Part shown: positions 59,470 through 64,000 of the stretch, piece by piece
Layout: each line of letters opens with the position of its first letter
Numbering within the stretch: position 1 is the first letter of the stretch
Assembly (NCBI GenBank): GCA_035299425.1
Contig: DATGWP010000077.1
Coordinates: 1 to 64,000 of the forward strand
Length of the DNA stretch: 64,000 nucleotides
Reading direction: 5' to 3'
From: Bog-950 sp035299425
Lineage (GTDB): Bacteria; Bacteroidota; Bacteroidia; Chitinophagales; LD1
The notes under the pieces: generated by a model
Databases searched by the model: none
Told to the model about the DNA's origin: nothing
Seen by the model: the letters and a program-made list of their open reading frames with translations, nothing else
Program-made: the position numbers and the translations under genes

Positions 59470-61320
59470 TTATCTCCACCTTTCAATCACAAAATCATCG
59501 ATATATATTTCGTTGTCTGATGTACTGATAAAAACCTTTAGCATATCATCTGGCTTAATATCATTAAGCACAGGTACAAAATAATGCGCGTATCCACCCG
59601 ATGGATTATCGGGTATATATGGGTGGATGGTCCTGTGCTTTAAGACTTTGTTCTGCAAGCGCAAAATTTTGTAGGCATACGCCTTGTTATTATGTACAAA
59701 TTGTACCACCACACTGGTGCTACCCAATAAATTGACACCCCTGTTGCTTCTGCACCATACCGAAACCTTTATCCAGTCGCCTTTATGCAAATTAGCTTCG
59801 GTGGCGGTTTGGTGATAGTCTATCAAATATGACGGGTTGCCAGTAACCCGGTACGAAAACTGTCCGCTATCTTTTACCGAGCGCACATAATTTTCGTTAA
59901 GCGAATCTTCAAATGTTTCCCGGTACAACTCTGCCTGCCAGATAAGACCAGTTGGCTGTTCTATACCATTATCATATTCTATTTGGTCTTTTTCGGTAAG
60001 GTATGGTTTGAATAATGTGTTTTTAACAAACGTGTAGTTGCCAAATTCGCTTAGTAACAGGTTTTCTGCCATCTGCCATGTTTGAAAAATATTTAGCGCA
60101 ATACAAAATAAAACCACTATTCCTGTAATCACCAACGTTACCATACGGCGCCCGGCAAAAGCCAGAAATGCACCTAAAGGTATAGCCCATAGCGGATAAG
60201 TTTCTACCATAGGGCGCGAGCCGAAGCCGTTTATATAATACCAGCACCACCAGCTATAAATAACATATATGTGTTGCGGTATAAACAGCGCAAAGGGCAA
60301 TATCCACAGTTTACTCTTTTTAAACAATATAGGTATACCGGCAATAGCCAGAAACATTATTGGTGTATAGGTCAGCCAGCCATTTTTAAAACTAAATATC
60401 CCGCCTAGAAGGTGGGGATGTAAAAAATCAAAAGTTTCGTTAGGGTAGCTAAAGTATAGCCATTTGCCCGACATTGTTTTCCAATAAAGCAGTAACGGAA
60501 TGATGGGCGCAAGAAACGCAAACAATGCCAAAGCCATTCGTTTCCACAGACGGAAAAACAACTGAAACCTGTTTTTCAAATCTCCCCATGATGTAACACC
60601 ATAAAACAGGGGTATTACCAGGCATATAATTTCGTTAGGACGGATAAGCGTTATCATGCCACCGCACAGACCAATTATAAGAACATAAACCCAGTGAAAA
60701 TTTTTGTAAAACTGCTGGGTGCTGTATAGTAATATACTGAAAAGGCAAAACAGGTATACATGCGACATTGGGGTAGACTCTACCACAAAGTAGTACAGGT
60801 TTGTACCGGCGGCCAGTACCAGTAATATTACTGTTGTAACTGTATCGCTATAATATTCTAGCAAAAACCGGCGCAAAATCCACAACCCCAGTATGCAATA
60901 GAATACAAGGGATGTGTGAATCAATATTATATATATCTGGCTGTAGCCATCAGCTTCGTAGTTTAGCCGGGGGGCCAGCCAATGTGCAATTAAAAAAAAC
61001 GGAGTTTGAAAAAAAGCTACGCCATAGGTATACTTTATCACAGGCGTCCTTCCATCTTTTGGGTACGATAACTCTGCTGTAATAAAAGCCTGAGTAGTGT
61101 CAAATGTACGATTGTAATCGTTATGAAAACGGGCCGTTAGCGAACCCTTAAGGTTATCCAGGTCGTGATGAATAAACGTGGCCGGCAGATAGCTATAGTA
61201 ACCCCATGCATCGCCTCCAGCCAGTATAGAAGAGCGGTTCCACCGGTTAAAGAAAAATAATGATGCCATAAGAAAAATGGCGATGATTATGAGGGTAACT
61301 TTAGATAGCCATGCTTTCAT
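59470..61320 (-). CDS. Large membrane protein with GT-C-like topology
   Basis: 616 residues. Ten or more helices occupy residues 1-420. First extracytoplasmic loop ILAGGDAWGYYSYLPATFIHHDLDNLKG carries an Asp in the place expected for GT-C enzymes; a later loop reads FVVESTPMSHVYLFCLF. The C-terminal 160 residues are a beta-rich soluble domain (KGDWIKVSVWCRSNRGVNLLGSTSVV, FISTSDNEIYIDDFVIERW), similar to carbohydrate-binding jelly rolls. I recall close relatives throughout Bacteroidota without assigned function. Its ATG is 9 bases after the polA stop, so it shares that transcript. Confidence 0.65.
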   Translation of the reverse strand: MKAWLSKVTLIIIAIFLMASLFFFNRWNRSSILAGGDAWGYYSYLPATFIHHDLDNLKGSLTARFHNDYNRTFDTTQAFITAELSYPKDGRTPVIKYTYGVAFFQTPFFLIAHWLAPRLNYEADGYSQIYIILIHTSLVFYCILGLWILRRFLLEYYSDTVTTVILLVLAAGTNLYYFVVESTPMSHVYLFCLFSILLYSTQQFYKNFHWVYVLIIGLCGGMITLIRPNEIICLVIPLFYGVTSWGDLKNRFQLFFRLWKRMALALFAFLAPIIPLLLYWKTMSGKWLYFSYPNETFDFLHPHLLGGIFSFKNGWLTYTPIMFLAIAGIPILFKKSKLWILPFALFIPQHIYVIYSWWCWYYINGFGSRPMVETYPLWAIPLGAFLAFAGRRMVTLVITGIVVLFCIALNIFQTWQMAENLLLSEFGNYTFVKNTLFKPYLTEKDQIEYDNGIEQPTGLIWQAELYRETFEDSLNENYVRSVKDSGQFSYRVTGNPSYLIDYHQTATEANLHKGDWIKVSVWCRSNRGVNLLGSTSVVVQFVHNNKAYAYKILRLQNKVLKHRTIHPYIPDNPSGGYAHYFVPVLNDIKPDDMLKVFISTSDNEIYIDDFVIERWR

Positions 61321-61329
61321 ACCTGCCTT

Positions 61330-64000
61330 TTAGTGCGCCTCCAGCCAATTAATACCAGTGCCCATTTCTGCCTCTATAGGTACATTGGTTTTAATAGCGT
61401 GCGTCATTTTATCGTAAATAATTGGCTTAATAATTTCCACCTCGTCTTTGTGCGCATCAAAAACCAATTCATCATGCACTTGTAAGGTCATGCGCGATTT
61501 AAGGTTCAGGCGTTTAAATTCACGGTGTATATCAATCATGGCCAGTTTAATTAAATCTGCAGCGCTGCCCTGCACCGGCGAGTTAATGGCATTTCGCTCG
61601 GCAAAACCACGCACCGTAAAGTTCTTCGAGTTGATGTCTTTAAGATACCGCCTGCGCCCCATAATAGTTTGCACATAACCATGGTCGCGCGCAAACTGTA
61701 TGTTGCTGTTCATGTACTCCTTTATCTTAGGAAACTGGGTAAAGTAGTTGGCAATAATTTCTTTCGCTTCACCACGGCTTACCCCGATGTTATCGGCCAG
61801 GCCAAAGGCGCCCTGACCGTATATAATACCGAAGTTTACACTCTTGGCTTTATAGCGCATATCTTTAGTTACGGCTGATACTGCCACGTCATAAACTTTG
61901 GCTGCAGTTGCAGTATGTATATCCAGTTTGTTTTTAAATGCCTCTATCATGTTCTCATCGCCGCTCAACTCTGCTACTATGCGCAACTCAATTTGCGAGT
62001 AATCGGCCGATAGTAAAATATGGTCTTCATCGCGGGGAATAAAAGCTTTGCGGATTCTTTTACCCCTATCAGTACGAATAGGGATGTTCTGCAGGTTTGG
62101 GTTATCGCTACTCAACCTGCCTGTGGCGGCTACTGCCTGGCGGAATGTTGAATGAACCCTGCCTGTTTTAGGATTTATAAGCAGTGGCAACGAATCTACA
62201 TATGTAGATTTAAGCTTGGCAAACTCACGGTAGTCCAGTATCTTCTCAGCAATAGGATGCAGTTTAACTAATAGTTGCAAGGCATCTTCATTGGTAGATA
62301 GCTGACCGGTAGCGGTTTTCTTTCCCTCAAAAGGCAATTTTAAATGTCCATAAAGCACATCCCCTAACTGCTTGGGTGAATCTACATTAAACTCCATGCC
62401 AGCCAATCCAAATATTTCATCACGCACTTTTAGCAGGTCGCCCTCCAACTCTTTAGAATACTCGCGCAGGAACTGCTCATCTATCTTTACACCTTCGTAT
62501 TCCATATCGGCCAGCACTTGTATTAGCGGGTGCTCTATACCATTCAATACTTTTTCTACTTCCTGGTGCGCCACCATTGGTGCAAGCTTGTTTTTCAATT
62601 GCAGGGTTATATCAGCATCCTCTGCTGCATATTCTGCTATTTTATCCAGCGGCACATCGCGCATGTTGCCCTGGTTCTTTCCTTTTTTACCTATCAGCTC
62701 CTCGATAGCTACCGGTGTGTAACCCAGGTAAGTTTCGCTCAGGTAATCCATTCCATGTTTCAGGTCGGGCTCAACTAAATAGTGCGCCAGCATGGTGTCA
62801 TATAGGGGTAAACAAACGTTTACATCATACCGACGCAATACCAGCAAATCAAATTTTACATTCTGCCCTATCTTAACCTGCGTGGTGCTCTCTAGCGCCG
62901 GCTTAAAGTGGGCTACTATCTTCTTTGCAGTTTCAAAATCGGGCGGCACCGGTACGTAGTAAGCTTCGCCCTCCTTTACACTAAAACTCATGCCTACCAG
63001 GTCGCAGTTAAAGTAATCCAACCCGGTAGTTTCTGTATCAAAGCAAAACTCGGCATACACAGCCAGCTCACTTACCAGCGCAGCAATCTCTTCATCGGTT
63101 TGCACCACTTTATATGTATGCGGTGTGTTGTGAATGTTTTTGCCGGCACCTAACTCAGTTATCCCTACGGTATCGTTGCCATTGCTGCCGCCAAATAAAT
63201 CCTGCTGTACTCCATTGTTATTGTTTGTGGTTACATTTTGGGCAGGCGCGCCTTCGGTAGTAGCACCTGCCTGGTTAGCTGTGTATTCAGTACCTAAAAT
63301 TCGTTTACCCAGCGTCCGGAACTCCAGCTCGGCAAATAATGCGGCCAGTTTTTCTTTGTCCGGTTCCTGCATTTTCAGTTCGTCGTCGGTTACATCTATA
63401 TCTACATCCAGCTTTATTGTTGCCAGCTTTTTCGATAGTAAACCCTGCTCGGCAAAGTTGCGGATGTTTTCGCCCAGCTTGCCTTTAATGTTAGCGGCAT
63501 TGGCAATTACGTTCTCCATGCTGCCGTATTCTTTTATCAATTTTTTGGCTGTCTTTTCGCCTACACTTGGTATGCCTGGTATATTATCTACCGCATCGCC
63601 CCACATACCCAGTATATCTATTACCTGCAGCGGGTTTTCTACTTCCCACTTGGTTTTAATCTCTTCTACACCCATTATCTCTACCTCACCCCCTTGCCTG
63701 CCCGGCTTGTAGATATATATGTTTTTATCTACGAGTTGGGCATAGTCCTTATCCGGCGTTACCATATATACAATATGGCCCTCAGCGGCTTTGCGCTTGG
63801 CTATAGTGCCTATAATATCATCGGCTTCGCAACCTTCGCACTCCAATACGGGAATGTTCCAGGCTCGGATAATCTGCTGTATATAAGGCACTGCAAAAAC
63901 TATATCCTCGGGTGTTTCCTGGCGGTTGGCTTTGTATTCGGCATAGTCGGCCTCGCGCTCGGTGCTGCCACCTAAATCAAACACTACGGCTAAGTGGCTT
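61330..64000 (-). CDS. polA: DNA polymerase I, N-terminus outside the window
   Basis: The frame remains open to the right edge (..SHLAVVFDLGG), so roughly the first 60 residues are missing. The 5'-nuclease part has YMVTPDKDYAQLV, ILGMWGDAVDNIPGIPSVGEKTAKKLI. The 3'-5' exonuclease domain is active by sequence: FCFDTETTGLDYFNCDLVGMSF, YDTMLAHYLVEPD, and YAAEDADITLQLK. Polymerase motifs: LLSADYSQIELRIVAELSGDENM (A), RYKAKSVNFGIIYGQGAFGLA (B), and LQVHDELVFDA (C). It fills gaps in repair and removes Okazaki RNA primers. It heads a run of minus-strand genes: membrane protein, recR, GT2, small exported protein. Confidence 0.97.
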   Translation of the reverse strand, partial: SHLAVVFDLGGSTEREADYAEYKANRQETPEDIVFAVPYIQQIIRAWNIPVLECEGCEADDIIGTIAKRKAAEGHIVYMVTPDKDYAQLVDKNIYIYKPGRQGGEVEIMGVEEIKTKWEVENPLQVIDILGMWGDAVDNIPGIPSVGEKTAKKLIKEYGSMENVIANAANIKGKLGENIRNFAEQGLLSKKLATIKLDVDIDVTDDELKMQEPDKEKLAALFAELEFRTLGKRILGTEYTANQAGATTEGAPAQNVTTNNNNGVQQDLFGGSNGNDTVGITELGAGKNIHNTPHTYKVVQTDEEIAALVSELAVYAEFCFDTETTGLDYFNCDLVGMSFSVKEGEAYYVPVPPDFETAKKIVAHFKPALESTTQVKIGQNVKFDLLVLRRYDVNVCLPLYDTMLAHYLVEPDLKHGMDYLSETYLGYTPVAIEELIGKKGKNQGNMRDVPLDKIAEYAAEDADITLQLKNKLAPMVAHQEVEKVLNGIEHPLIQVLADMEYEGVKIDEQFLREYSKELEGDLLKVRDEIFGLAGMEFNVDSPKQLGDVLYGHLKLPFEGKKTATGQLSTNEDALQLLVKLHPIAEKILDYREFAKLKSTYVDSLPLLINPKTGRVHSTFRQAVAATGRLSSDNPNLQNIPIRTDRGKRIRKAFIPRDEDHILLSADYSQIELRIVAELSGDENMIEAFKNKLDIHTATAAKVYDVAVSAVTKDMRYKAKSVNFGIIYGQGAFGLADNIGVSRGEAKEIIANYFTQFPKIKEYMNSNIQFARDHGYVQTIMGRRRYLKDINSKNFTVRGFAERNAINSPVQGSAADLIKLAMIDIHREFKRLNLKSRMTLQVHDELVFDAHKDEVEIIKPIIYDKMTHAIKTNVPIEAEMGTGINWLEAH

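Overview
The window is a stretch of a Bacteroidota chromosome, most likely from the Chitinophagales/Sphingobacteriia side of the phylum. Supporting signs are GldE, PorZ, T9SS type A and type B (gliding-associated) sorting domains, a DUF2480 protein, a fused aspartokinase/homoserine dehydrogenase, tryptophan 2,3-dioxygenase, and promoters of the TTTG-N19-TAnnTTTG type (clearest in front of tRNA-Phe). Both ends cut genes: a collagen-like surface protein on the left and polA on the right. No rRNA, prophage or CRISPR array was seen.

Layout. 0-11.4 kb: end of a collagen-like protein, gldE with a small membrane gene, a REP-associated transposase (RAYT) bracketed by two identical 33-nt palindromes, mutL, a rhomboid protease, a PIG-L deacetylase, an amino-acid permease, an OmpA-type lipoprotein, a third palindrome, then tatC-rpiB. 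11.4-13.7 kb: a conserved hypothetical, a nested inverted-repeat element, a YdcZ-type transporter, and an AT-rich three-gene cassette ending in a small XRE regulator. 13.7-24.3 kb: tryptophan dioxygenase, two tandem T9SS-exported paralogues with matching promoter palindromes, an aldehyde dehydrogenase, thrA, and a type-B T9SS protein. 24.5-27.6 kb: a PAP2_C-like membrane protein with a duplicated upstream region carrying a second, orphan gene start, a CPBP protease and thiL.

27.7-36.4 kb is the accessory part: an AT-rich secreted protease/membrane protein pair, an orphan PIN nuclease, two lipoproteins, a PIN toxin-antitoxin pair, a small exported protein, and several families of intergenic repeats. 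The most structured repeat is an element of about 110 nt with a cloverleaf-like fold, in two full copies and four fragments.

36.4-64 kb returns to core functions: a PpiD-like chaperone, DUF2480, a lytic transglycosylase, tRNA-Phe, a large PKD-repeat T9SS protein, comEC, a DEDDy exonuclease next to comF, two tandem serine hydrolases, porZ, envelope glycosyltransferase-type proteins, recO, recR and polA. Two themes recur: the T9SS/gliding surface apparatus with several of its cargo proteins, and DNA uptake and repair (mutL, comEC, exonuclease, comF, recO, recR, polA). All calls rest on reading the sequence and remembered family motifs; no database search was run.
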